17,008 nt of DNA from Candidatus Saccharibacteria bacterium UBA2866 (GTDB lineage Bacteria; Patescibacteriota; Saccharimonadia; Saccharimonadales; Saccharimonadaceae): positions 14,357 to 31,364 of the forward strand of contig DEEY01000024.1 in assembly GCA_002350545.1 (NCBI GenBank), in the 5' to 3' direction. Under the pieces are notes generated by a model. That model worked only from the letters and a program-made list of their open reading frames with translations. It did not search any database and was not told the origin of the DNA. Position 1 is the first letter of the stretch. The number at the start of each line of letters is the position of its first letter. The position numbers were made by a program, and so were the translations under genes. Positions 1 to 6,455 of this stretch are shown here, one piece after another.

Positions 1-1032
1 AACCGCATCTTCCACGATCCGTTCTACTACGGAATCTTAGAGCAAGGCCGCAACTATGTAGATCTACGTGTCGTAACGCCAAACTTCAAACCAATGGTAA
101 CCGAAGAAGAATTCGACCAAGTCCAGAAAATGTTTAGAAAAGACCGTGGCTCGATCCAATCTTCCTGCTACGAAAATCAAAAAGCCACACATGGCAAATA
201 CTTCCTGCCGTTCCGTCATCTTATCAAATGCTCGGTATGCGGCCACTATATGATTCCGGCCAGGAACCGCGGACACTCCGGCACGTATTATCTCAACTAT
301 CGTTGCCATAACAAAGCCTGTACGCGTCCAAATAACAACGTACGCATGCATGTCATCATGGACCAACTCTACGAAGAGTTTGGCCGTATTAGCCAGAAAT
401 ACGACTTTACAAGCTTTGTCGACGATATGAGCGAATACGCGAATAAGAAGATGCAAGAGCTAAGTGTTGAGAAACACGAGCTACTTGGCCAGAAAACACA
501 GAAACAAAGAAAGATCGACGACCTTGCCGAAAAGTACGCCGAACTCGACAAAGAGTCGCCAAAAGCCGTCAAAGACAAGCTCAAAAGGGACATGGCGGAT
601 TTGCAAAATGATGTTGTAAATATCGACGAAAGAATCAAGCAAATTGAAGCCAAAATTAAGAATCCTGAAAAATTGCGCATGACCATCGAAAAGTTTTCGA
701 ACTCGCTAAATTCGCTAATTAACAGGTTAGAAAAAGGAGATCTCGTCGAAAAGGACATTTTGGTCAGAAATATGGTTTCGAACCTTGAAATTGATGCACA
801 AAAAAGGGTGATTTACAGATATAAATCACCATTTAATTTCATCTTCGAACCTGAGTTTTCCACAGGTTCCCCTGTTGGTGAACGTTGCAGAGAACTTATT
901 GATGCAGCAGACGAGATGACGCGCCGCCTCTATTGCGTAGTTGATTGGCTAGCTCTGCATCCAGAATACAACCCTAAGACAAAGGTAATACCGAAGAAGG
1001 ACTACCCTGTTTTAGTAGATGTTACGTTCTGA
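1..1032 (+). CDS. Large serine recombinase, 3' part (5' end outside window)
   Basis: The frame is open from base 1 to a TGA at 1030-1032, giving 343 visible residues of the C-terminal part of a large serine recombinase; the catalytic N-terminal domain lies upstream of the window. Visible parts, in order: the end of the recombinase domain (HDPFYYG and VTEEEF motifs, residues 6-40), a zinc ribbon (Cys at about visible residues 77, 80, 102 and 107, in CSVCG and CHNKAC), a charged coiled coil (about 150-240), and a C-terminal tail. It is a clear paralogue of the recombinase at 13450-15108, sharing DPFYYG, VTEEEF, LPFRH, CGHYMI, AEKY/AEQYTEL and NLEID. Its tail continues about 70 residues past the shared RYK motif, whereas the other protein is cut short by the tRNA gene. 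Such enzymes integrate and excise mobile elements. The visible reading frame is intact, but catalytic competence cannot be judged. Confidence 0.9.
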   Translation, partial: NRIFHDPFYYGILEQGRNYVDLRVVTPNFKPMVTEEEFDQVQKMFRKDRGSIQSSCYENQKATHGKYFLPFRHLIKCSVCGHYMIPARNRGHSGTYYLNYRCHNKACTRPNNNVRMHVIMDQLYEEFGRISQKYDFTSFVDDMSEYANKKMQELSVEKHELLGQKTQKQRKIDDLAEKYAELDKESPKAVKDKLKRDMADLQNDVVNIDERIKQIEAKIKNPEKLRMTIEKFSNSLNSLINRLEKGDLVEKDILVRNMVSNLEIDAQKRVIYRYKSPFNFIFEPEFSTGSPVGERCRELIDAADEMTRRLYCVVDWLALHPEYNPKTKVIPKKDYPVLVDVTF

Positions 1033-1070
1033 TTAGGAATCACAAGGAAATGAACATTGAACCAATGTAA

Positions 1071-1087
1071 AGGAATAACTTATTCCT
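1071..1087. promoter_or_regulatory. 17-bp perfect palindrome between recombinase and NYN gene
   Basis: Arms AGGAATAA and TTATTCCT flank a single C. It lies about 40 bp after the recombinase stop and about 60 bp before the NYN gene's -10 box. No T-run follows, so it is not a classic terminator. It could be an operator or a recombinase-related site. The symmetry is visible; the role is unknown. Confidence 0.35.
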
Positions 1088-1145
1088 ACAATGACAATAA
1101 CAATGGAGAATCCTAGATCGTATTTGGAGAAAAGTCTCGGAAAAA

Positions 1146-1154
1146 TGGTATAAT
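1146..1154 (+). promoter_or_regulatory. Extended -10 promoter of the NYN gene (leaderless)
   Basis: TGgTATAAT, with the hexamer at 1149-1154. Only 7 nt separate the hexamer from the ATG at 1162, so transcription should start at or within 1-2 nt of the start codon. There is no room for a ribosome binding site, which points to a leaderless mRNA. No good -35 box is seen. Confidence 0.7.
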
Positions 1155-1161
1155 ATACTTT

Positions 1162-1668
1162 ATGAATAACCAAGCGTTCATCGATGGCCAAAACCTTTAT
1201 ATGAACACGAAAGCCAATTCGTGGACAGTTGATTTGGCACGATTCAGAGTGTATCTCAAAGAACGCTATAATGTTGAAAAAGCTTATTACTTTCTAGGTG
1301 CGGTAGACGAAGACAACCAAGATTTATACGAAAAGATCCAAACTTCCGGATTCATCCTCGTATTTCGCGAGCATAGCCAGAGCATGATCGGCAAGAAGAA
1401 AGGTAACGTAGATACCGATATCGTCTTTACCGTAATGTCCAAAATTGCCGATAAAGAAAAGTTCGATAATGTAGTCCTAGTGTCTGGCGATGGTGATTAC
1501 TATAAAATGGTTAAATATCTTATCGAAAATAATCGTTTCGAGAAGCTGCTTGCCCCAAACCGTCACTCTACCTCTTCTCTATACCGCCCATTCACTCCAA
1601 AATATGTGGATTTCTTAGACAACGTTGGTGTCAAGAAAAAGATTGAATACAAGAAAAAGAAGAAATAA
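1162..1668 (+). CDS. NYN domain (LabA/PIN-like) putative ribonuclease
   Basis: 168-aa protein consisting essentially of one NYN domain, a PIN-like fold typical of metal-dependent ribonucleases. The acidic active-site pattern is complete: D8 in FIDGQN, D84 and D86 in GNVDTD, and D110 and D112 in SGDGDY. The C-terminus is strongly basic (KKKIEYKKKKK, about 158-168), suitable for RNA binding. The ATG at 1162 lies 7 nt after a TATAAT box, so translation is probably leaderless. The gene is monocistronic: a recombinase precedes it and a gene-free stretch with structured repeats follows on the same strand. Known family roles include RNA decay and processing and, for some members, toxin or defence activity; its target here cannot be read from sequence. 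The protein assignment is secure, the biological role is not. Confidence 0.88.
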   Translation: MNNQAFIDGQNLYMNTKANSWTVDLARFRVYLKERYNVEKAYYFLGAVDEDNQDLYEKIQTSGFILVFREHSQSMIGKKKGNVDTDIVFTVMSKIADKEKFDNVVLVSGDGDYYKMVKYLIENNRFEKLLAPNRHSTSSLYRPFTPKYVDFLDNVGVKKKIEYKKKKK

Positions 1669-1937
1669 CAAAAAACGGGCTCTTCTTAGGTATTGCTCCG
1701 TTCGAATTACCCGCATCGGAATATACTTCTATTGTATCACAATATTATGCAATATGTCAATACTCTTGTCAAAATGTCTATGGTAAACAGATAGGGACTT
1801 GTGGAAAACATAAGCGAAATAGCTCTAAAATTGTCTTGACAAGAATTATTTGTTGGCTGGGATTATGACTAGTTTGCAACAAAAAGAAACATTCTAAAAA
1901 AATAACACGAAATAGGGCCAGTATGACTTTATTCTTA
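1669..1937. other. Gene-free stretch before the hairpin repeats
   Basis: AT-rich, with no convincing ORF or terminator. A perfect TTGACA occurs at 1836-1841 on the plus strand, but no good -10 box sits 16-18 nt downstream, so the promoter of the downstream RNA is not identified. A weak ACGGG/TCCGT pairing after the NYN stop lacks a T-run. Confidence 0.3.
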
Positions 1938-1984
1938 ACAGGGGTGACTCCACTTGTTTGCAAGTGGATATTTTTTATGAAAAA
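1938..1984 (+). repeat. Partial copy of the three-hairpin unit
   Basis: It keeps ACAGGGGTGAC (1938-1948) and a hairpin with arms CCACTTG and CAAGTGG (1950-1967) at the place of hairpin 3, with different stem bases from the full units but pairing preserved. Hairpin 1 is missing and the tail after hairpin 3 is shortened and replaced by a T-rich stretch. Confidence 0.6.
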
Positions 1985-2081
1985 AGCACTGCTTAACCGC
2001 TTGTTTACAAGCGGTGTTTACAGGGGTGACACCGATTGTACATGATTGGTGAGATATAGCCAGATTACACGCCAAGAAAAA
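1985..2081 (+). repeat. Three-hairpin repeat unit 1 (97 nt)
   Basis: Begins at AGCACTG, which corresponds to AGTACTG at 2082. Hairpin 3 contains three G-U pairs where unit 2 has Watson-Crick pairs. Confidence 0.7.
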
Positions 2082-2170
2082 AGTACTGTTCAACCGCTTG
2101 TACACAAGCGGTGCCTACAGGGGTGGCACCGATTGTACACAATCGGTGAAATATAGCCAAATTACACAAT
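2082..2170 (+). repeat. Three-hairpin repeat unit 2
   Basis: Starts exactly 97 nt after unit 1. All three hairpins have perfect Watson-Crick stems. It keeps the GGGG loop core and the ATATAGCCA tail, and it is the last copy. Confidence 0.7.
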
Positions 2171-2184
2171 AAAACAAGAATAAA

Positions 2185-2272
2185 GCAATACCACCCTATC
2201 CACTACAACGGTAGTGGACGTCTGATGAGTTTTGTCATTTTAGACCTATTGAAACTTAGCAATAAGTATTGT
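2185..2272 (+). other. Hairpin cluster at the end of the structured RNA region
   Basis: A 7-bp hairpin with arms CCACTAC (2200-2206) and GTAGTGG (2211-2217) and loop AACG is followed by GTCT/AGAC (2220-2223 with 2242-2245). GCAATAC (2185-2191) can pair with GTATTGT (2266-2272), enclosing the whole cluster. CCACCC (2191-2196) could also pair with the GGGTGG of hairpin 2 in unit 2. The cluster may be the 3' domain of the RNA or a terminator for the convergent genes; no T-run follows on either strand. Confidence 0.4.
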
Positions 2273-2283
2273 ATAGCTACACA

Positions 2284-5200
2284 TTATTTTCTAGACTTAT
2301 TGTTTCGTACTTTATTCTGATAGTCAGATATCGTTTCGGTACGTTTCATCTTTCGAAATTGGCCAATCTCATCGATAAAAGCTATGCTTTCAACCCTTAT
2401 GCCATCATGGAAGTTACCAATATCACCAATATCCTGTTTTTCGCCAATCATAGTCCACAAGATAGTATATCCGCTATCAAGAAGCTTCTTGCTGATATTC
2501 CCATCAGCGACTAGTATATATGCACCCATTTGTTCGTCGACTGCAGGACAAAAAATATCTACATCTTTATTTTGGAAATGCATATTTTCTGTAGTGCGCA
2601 AATTTAGAAAATCCCGAAGGAAAGGTGACGGCATATTTATTCTCGTCTTAAGGAATCGTGACAATTCAAAGCTTTCTCCACTATATTCTGAAATAGTCGT
2701 ATAGTAGCCAAATGGAAGTTTTTCTGTTCGACAATTTAGTCTAGCTTCATTTTCATATAGATGACTGAATACCGGTGTTTTCCTCAATATTTCTCCAAGA
2801 AAAACATCATCATAAGAAAAAGGCAAAGAGAGATCATCATCAAGTGGCGATATCGAGCTCTTATTAAACCATTTTTGGATTATTTGAAGGTCTTCAAGTT
2901 TAACAACATACGAATTGAGATGAAGCCATAATTCCTTCATTCTCCTTTCGTCGGAATGTTTTGTCCAAATTGGCCAGTTAATAAGTGCAGTGTACTTTTT
3001 TCCTTCTTTTTTAGGAAAAATAATATCTTCTATATTCAATAGGTCGCTTTGATCAAGTAGCCATTCCTGAGAGTCCTTAATACTGAGACTCGGCTTCCAC
3101 CAAACATCTAAACCGTCATTAAAACCACTCGGATAATGGTCCTCTATGCAACCATCTTTATTTACTATTAGCCAATATGGGATCGTAGGATCATAGCTTC
3201 GTTCGTTAAAGATTAATGGATCCCGATATGCAATGGGGCATGAATCACTATAGTTATCTTCAAATATATAATATTTCGATGACTCTATAGCCATAAGTTC
3301 AAAAAGGCTTATCCATTGATATTTCTTACCGATTCGTTCAGTTCTCAGCCCACTATTATTACTCATCTGCAAATGATCAAATCTCGAAACTGCATCATCA
3401 AAGTCTTTATGAAGTTTTTGGCTCCATCCCAAGTCTAAGACATTTTGAAAAATCCATCTTCTAGCATACGAAATATCGTATTTTCTTTTGCGATACCTAT
3501 CGTAAGGAGTCTTGTTTTCCGCAATATACGAAGAGATATGTTTATACAACTTTTTTTGACTTAGGCTAAGACTAGCAATAAAAGATTTCAGAGACTCTCC
3601 CACCTCTTTCACAGAAACCGAAGCTGGAATTACTTCTCCGCCCATAGACCTATTCTTACCGAATAATAGTAAAGGCATCACGATGTCTTTACTATGATAC
3701 TTTTTTGACCTATACTCGTCGAGTTTACATTCCTGATCGTGAGAAAGCGATTCTATGAAGGAGCGATAATAACAACAGTCCTTGCTTATTTTTGAGCTTA
3801 GCTTTACATTACTTAGTCCACTTAATGCGGATCCCACGGTATAGTTTCCAAAATCAGCAATAACACTACCTTCCGGATAAAGAACTGAGTTTATAATCGA
3901 TCTGCAATCATTAACAGCAGAGTCGTTGTCGTATTTTTTTAGGATGGTATTTACTGACGGAACTCGCTTCCTTAATGGTGCATTATAGTTATACGGCGGC
4001 GTACAGCGTTTTATGACTCTGCTGCTTAACGAATGATATCTGTCTTGATATAGGTAAATAATTTCTTTCGCATACTGGTCAATCATTATGTTTGGAATAC
4101 GATTTTCATTTTGAAAAACATTCTTATCAATATATCTAACTAGCTTAGAGAAACTATTTCTCTGGTTTTTCTCGTATATAGTGAAATTATATGCTATTGC
4201 GTATAGCCGTTCTACTATATAAGGATCGCCGCAGCCCTCAAAATCATCAATTAAGGAAATAATACCTTCTATGTCCCCATTTAGTAGCTTAATTATTGCA
4301 AAGGTCGCCCTGTCTCTAACGCTTTGGTTTGTTGAAGCTAAGAACCATGCGAGCGCCAGAGCAGACGAATATTTCTGAGCGTCAGAAGAATTATCGCAAA
4401 AGCCAGAAAAAGTCCAACCGCATAATCTATTAAAAGAACCTTCATCGCGAGTTGCATAATAGTATAAATACTCCTGCCAAAAAGAATCTCGGATCGGCAT
4501 TTTGTTACGCATCATTAATCCGTGAAATTTCTTTGATCCAAACGGATGATTGGGCGTAATAGCAACAGTTAATAAGCAATCCAAAAAACTTGATATGCGC
4601 GATGAGGAAAACATATTCTTCCGAATGTATAAGTCCAGTGCATTTCCATTTATGCATGGAACTCTAGAATTAACATCCCTCCAAACAATACTATTTAAGA
4701 TACCTTGGAATATGCTTTCATCGGTCAGATATTTTTTAGGAAGGATAGCACATAATTCTCTACCATGGGTCTGCTCGGGAACTTGGATTGCTAACGCCTC
4801 AATTAAGCCATAATTCCACTCATTCAATGCACTTTTCAATAGATGCCCACGTTTTACGGCTTTTATTAAGTTAATTTCCGAATACGCCCTTTTAGATTCC
4901 AAATCTTTTCTTACTGATTGTAAATAAAATCTTACAATTAAATGGTCACTAAATTTTTGATACGTAAATTCATAATCGAAACCGTCTCTGACACCTGTCT
5001 CTAAATTAAAGTGAGTGACCTCTCTAAGAATTCCATTAGCACACAAGAGTTCTATCGCTTTATCCTTTCTCCCAGTTAGCTTTTTATTGAAAGATAGAAT
5101 ATTAATAAGATCTCTTCTTGAAATCCTTGTCATACTACCGGCGCTCTGACTGCCTAGAGACAATGCAATTTGCTTCACTATACCGTCCCAGATATCCCTT

Positions 5201-6309
5201 TTTGTAAGTCGCACTCCCAAATCATTGGAAATTATCTTTATTTTGCTAACCACATACTGTTCAAATACATTAGTCATAATATGACCTCTTGGGCGCTTTT
5301 CTATTTTTGTTCCCGAGTAAGATATGCAATATATTTTTAAGAAAAGTGGATTTCTAAATTCATTATATAAAACTGGGGTCTCAACAATATCGTGAAGATC
5401 GTAATGTCGAAAATATTTAATCATTGCATCCCATTCATGAATACTATCCGAAAAACCCAGATGATTAATTCGGGGTATATTCCAGTCATCTATACCAGTA
5501 TGCTTCTCGTAACCGCTCCTAATGCTTAGAATTATGGAAACGCCAAAATCACTAGATAATTTTTCCAAGCTTTTCCAATTCATTACTGAATTTTCGTTAA
5601 TTGCATCAATGACTATACAAATCCTACTTGGTTGTCCTCTCAATTTTTCTAAGCAATTTAAAAAACCAGCTGATTCTTTAAAGCCGAGCCTATTTGCAAT
5701 AGCATTAATTGGATCATTTCCAGGCAAGTCATCCGCAAGAAATAGATAAATATTTCGATTTAAAATCTTATTTTTGACGTAATCACATAATAAATGAGTT
5801 TTTCCTATGCCGCCTTCGCCATAAAGTAGGGCGATATTGCTCATAAATAGCTTCTTATTATCATTAGATAAAAGAGCACTTATATCATTTATAGCTGCTA
5901 TCAGCTCATTTAGAATATAACCGTGTACGCGGTCTTCTTCTACCTTGCTTTTATCTAATTTATTATTCAGTAAAATCTTATATGCTATTTCGCATTTTTG
6001 AAGAGCATTATCCCATTCTTTTTCGCTCACATCCCTACCAGCTAAAAAACCTTCAATACTAATCTGCACATCGCTAATTGATGTTTTGATTTCTTCTATT
6101 TGTAAATCCTTCGAGGAAATTTTTCCAAGATTTGATGCTGCTTGTTTAAAGAGATCGAAAAAATTTTTATCGCGAAGTACTATGTCCATCAATCTGCATG
6201 GCTCATCGACTTGGATATTCAATTCTTCGCTATATCTATCCCCAGCACATTTTATCGCACGCTCTAAACATTCAGCTTGTTTATCTTTTGACAAGACATT
6301 GTTGTTCAT
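2284..6309 (-). CDS. Large STAND/NACHT-like ATPase, AVAST (Avs)-like defence sensor candidate
   Basis: 1341 aa. Residues 1-150 are helical, with a GDRYSEELNI segment like the pre-ATPase region of large defence ATPases. The P-loop NTPase follows: Walker A GEGGIGKT (164-171), Walker B ICIVID (230-235), then SIILSIRS (258-265). A winged-helix-like part ends in FDYEFTYQKFSDHL (about 444-457). The long C-terminal half has a segment about 647-676 (ALAWFLASTN...RDRAT) that I associate from memory with bacterial STAND proteins of this size. Such proteins sense phage proteins and trigger an N-terminal effector. Here no nuclease, TIR or membrane effector precedes the ATPase, and the promoter only about 45 bp upstream of the ATG leaves no room for one. 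The gene is visibly AT-richer than hsdRM and rich in rare-type codons such as ATA, a sign of separate origin. It is divergent from hsdR and convergent with the NYN gene. Membership of a specific Avs type cannot be decided by eye. Confidence 0.82.
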   Translation of the reverse strand: MNNNVLSKDKQAECLERAIKCAGDRYSEELNIQVDEPCRLMDIVLRDKNFFDLFKQAASNLGKISSKDLQIEEIKTSISDVQISIEGFLAGRDVSEKEWDNALQKCEIAYKILLNNKLDKSKVEEDRVHGYILNELIAAINDISALLSNDNKKLFMSNIALLYGEGGIGKTHLLCDYVKNKILNRNIYLFLADDLPGNDPINAIANRLGFKESAGFLNCLEKLRGQPSRICIVIDAINENSVMNWKSLEKLSSDFGVSIILSIRSGYEKHTGIDDWNIPRINHLGFSDSIHEWDAMIKYFRHYDLHDIVETPVLYNEFRNPLFLKIYCISYSGTKIEKRPRGHIMTNVFEQYVVSKIKIISNDLGVRLTKRDIWDGIVKQIALSLGSQSAGSMTRISRRDLINILSFNKKLTGRKDKAIELLCANGILREVTHFNLETGVRDGFDYEFTYQKFSDHLIVRFYLQSVRKDLESKRAYSEINLIKAVKRGHLLKSALNEWNYGLIEALAIQVPEQTHGRELCAILPKKYLTDESIFQGILNSIVWRDVNSRVPCINGNALDLYIRKNMFSSSRISSFLDCLLTVAITPNHPFGSKKFHGLMMRNKMPIRDSFWQEYLYYYATRDEGSFNRLCGWTFSGFCDNSSDAQKYSSALALAWFLASTNQSVRDRATFAIIKLLNGDIEGIISLIDDFEGCGDPYIVERLYAIAYNFTIYEKNQRNSFSKLVRYIDKNVFQNENRIPNIMIDQYAKEIIYLYQDRYHSLSSRVIKRCTPPYNYNAPLRKRVPSVNTILKKYDNDSAVNDCRSIINSVLYPEGSVIADFGNYTVGSALSGLSNVKLSSKISKDCCYYRSFIESLSHDQECKLDEYRSKKYHSKDIVMPLLLFGKNRSMGGEVIPASVSVKEVGESLKSFIASLSLSQKKLYKHISSYIAENKTPYDRYRKRKYDISYARRWIFQNVLDLGWSQKLHKDFDDAVSRFDHLQMSNNSGLRTERIGKKYQWISLFELMAIESSKYYIFEDNYSDSCPIAYRDPLIFNERSYDPTIPYWLIVNKDGCIEDHYPSGFNDGLDVWWKPSLSIKDSQEWLLDQSDLLNIEDIIFPKKEGKKYTALINWPIWTKHSDERRMKELWLHLNSYVVKLEDLQIIQKWFNKSSISPLDDDLSLPFSYDDVFLGEILRKTPVFSHLYENEARLNCRTEKLPFGYYTTISEYSGESFELSRFLKTRINMPSPFLRDFLNLRTTENMHFQNKDVDIFCPAVDEQMGAYILVADGNISKKLLDSGYTILWTMIGEKQDIGDIGNFHDGIRVESIAFIDEIGQFRKMKRTETISDYQNKVRNNKSRK

Positions 6310-6352
6310 TACAGAAAAAGCTCACAAATATTTTACTTGATTTACTCTAATA

Positions 6353-6361
6353 ATTATATCA
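6353..6361 (-). promoter_or_regulatory. Extended -10 promoter of the STAND ATPase gene
   Basis: Reading the minus strand, TGaTATAAT with the hexamer at 6358-6353. The expected start is near 6346, giving a leader of about 37 nt before the ATG at 6309. No strong ribosome binding site is seen. Confidence 0.65.
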
Positions 6362-6372
6362 TAACGTGCATA

Positions 6373-6408
6373 AAAACACCTTAGGCGCCTTCAGGAAAAT
6401 GGTGTTTT
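6373..6408. promoter_or_regulatory. Inverted repeat in the divergent promoter region, possible operator
   Basis: Arms AAAACACC (6373-6380) and GGTGTTTT (6401-6408) enclose the 8-bp palindrome AGGCGCCT (6383-6390). The right arm ends 4 bp before the -10 box of hsdR and the left arm lies about 12 bp upstream of the STAND gene's -10. A regulator bound here could control both directions. No regulator gene is recognised in the window. Confidence 0.4.
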
Positions 6409-6409
6409 A

Positions 6410-6418
6410 TGGTAAAAT
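6410..6418 (+). promoter_or_regulatory. Extended -10 promoter of the hsd operon
   Basis: TGgTAAAAT with the hexamer at 6413-6418. The expected start near 6425 gives a leader of about 31 nt to the ATG at 6456. This promoter lies downstream of the GTG at 6366 and so argues against that earlier start. Confidence 0.6.
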
Positions 6419-6455
6419 AGTAGTAGTTATTTATCAATTAATTTGCGGCAAAAAT

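Larger units (their letters stand above)
1938..2170 (+). ncRNA. Candidate structured RNA: tandem three-hairpin repeat
   Basis: Two units of about 97 nt (starting 1985 and 2082) and a partial third (1938-1984) share a layout of three hairpins with no gap between them. Hairpin 1 (1997-2014; 2094-2111) is CCGCTTGT/ACAAGCGG with TT or AC in the middle. Hairpin 2 (2015-2031; 2112-2128) is TGTT/GACA in unit 1 and TGCC/GGCA in unit 2, around the conserved loop core ACAGGGGTG. Hairpin 3 (2032-2049; 2129-2146) is CCGATTGT/ACAATCGG in unit 2. A conserved tail TGARATATAGCCARATTACAC minus its last base follows hairpin 3. Unit differences keep RNA pairing: one pair changes C-G to T-A on both sides, and four others change to G-U wobbles that pair only in plus-strand RNA. 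This suggests a plus-strand transcript. Promoter, ends and function are not visible. No known RNA family was recognised. Confidence 0.6.

Noticed and set aside
1030..1060. Recoded TGA (Gracilibacteria-type code) at the end of recombinase 1
   Set aside because: The frame soon meets another TGA after non-family sequence, and other genes end well at TAA or TAG; nothing requires recoding.
1669..1720. Intrinsic terminator after the NYN gene
   Set aside because: The possible stem has at most five pairs including a G-U, and no T-run follows.
1938..2170. CRISPR array or retron/type III antitoxin repeats
   Set aside because: There are too few copies, no spacers between identical repeats, no cas or reverse transcriptase gene, and the unit is much longer than type III antitoxin repeats and lies after rather than before the RNase gene.
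2185..2272. Hammerhead ribozyme, because CTGATGA (2222-2228) and GAAAC (2251-2255) flank a hairpin region
   Set aside because: The bases between the two core motifs do not form a stem II, and four extra bases separate the preceding hairpin from CTGATGA.
2269..2514. Plus-strand ORF overlapping the end of the STAND ATPase gene
   Set aside because: It is the opposite strand of a long, well-formed coding region and has no promoter, ribosome binding site or recognisable protein character.
6366..6455. GTG start at 6366 for hsdR
   Set aside because: The extended -10 promoter at 6410-6418 lies inside this extension, and the extra 30 residues do not look like HsdR.
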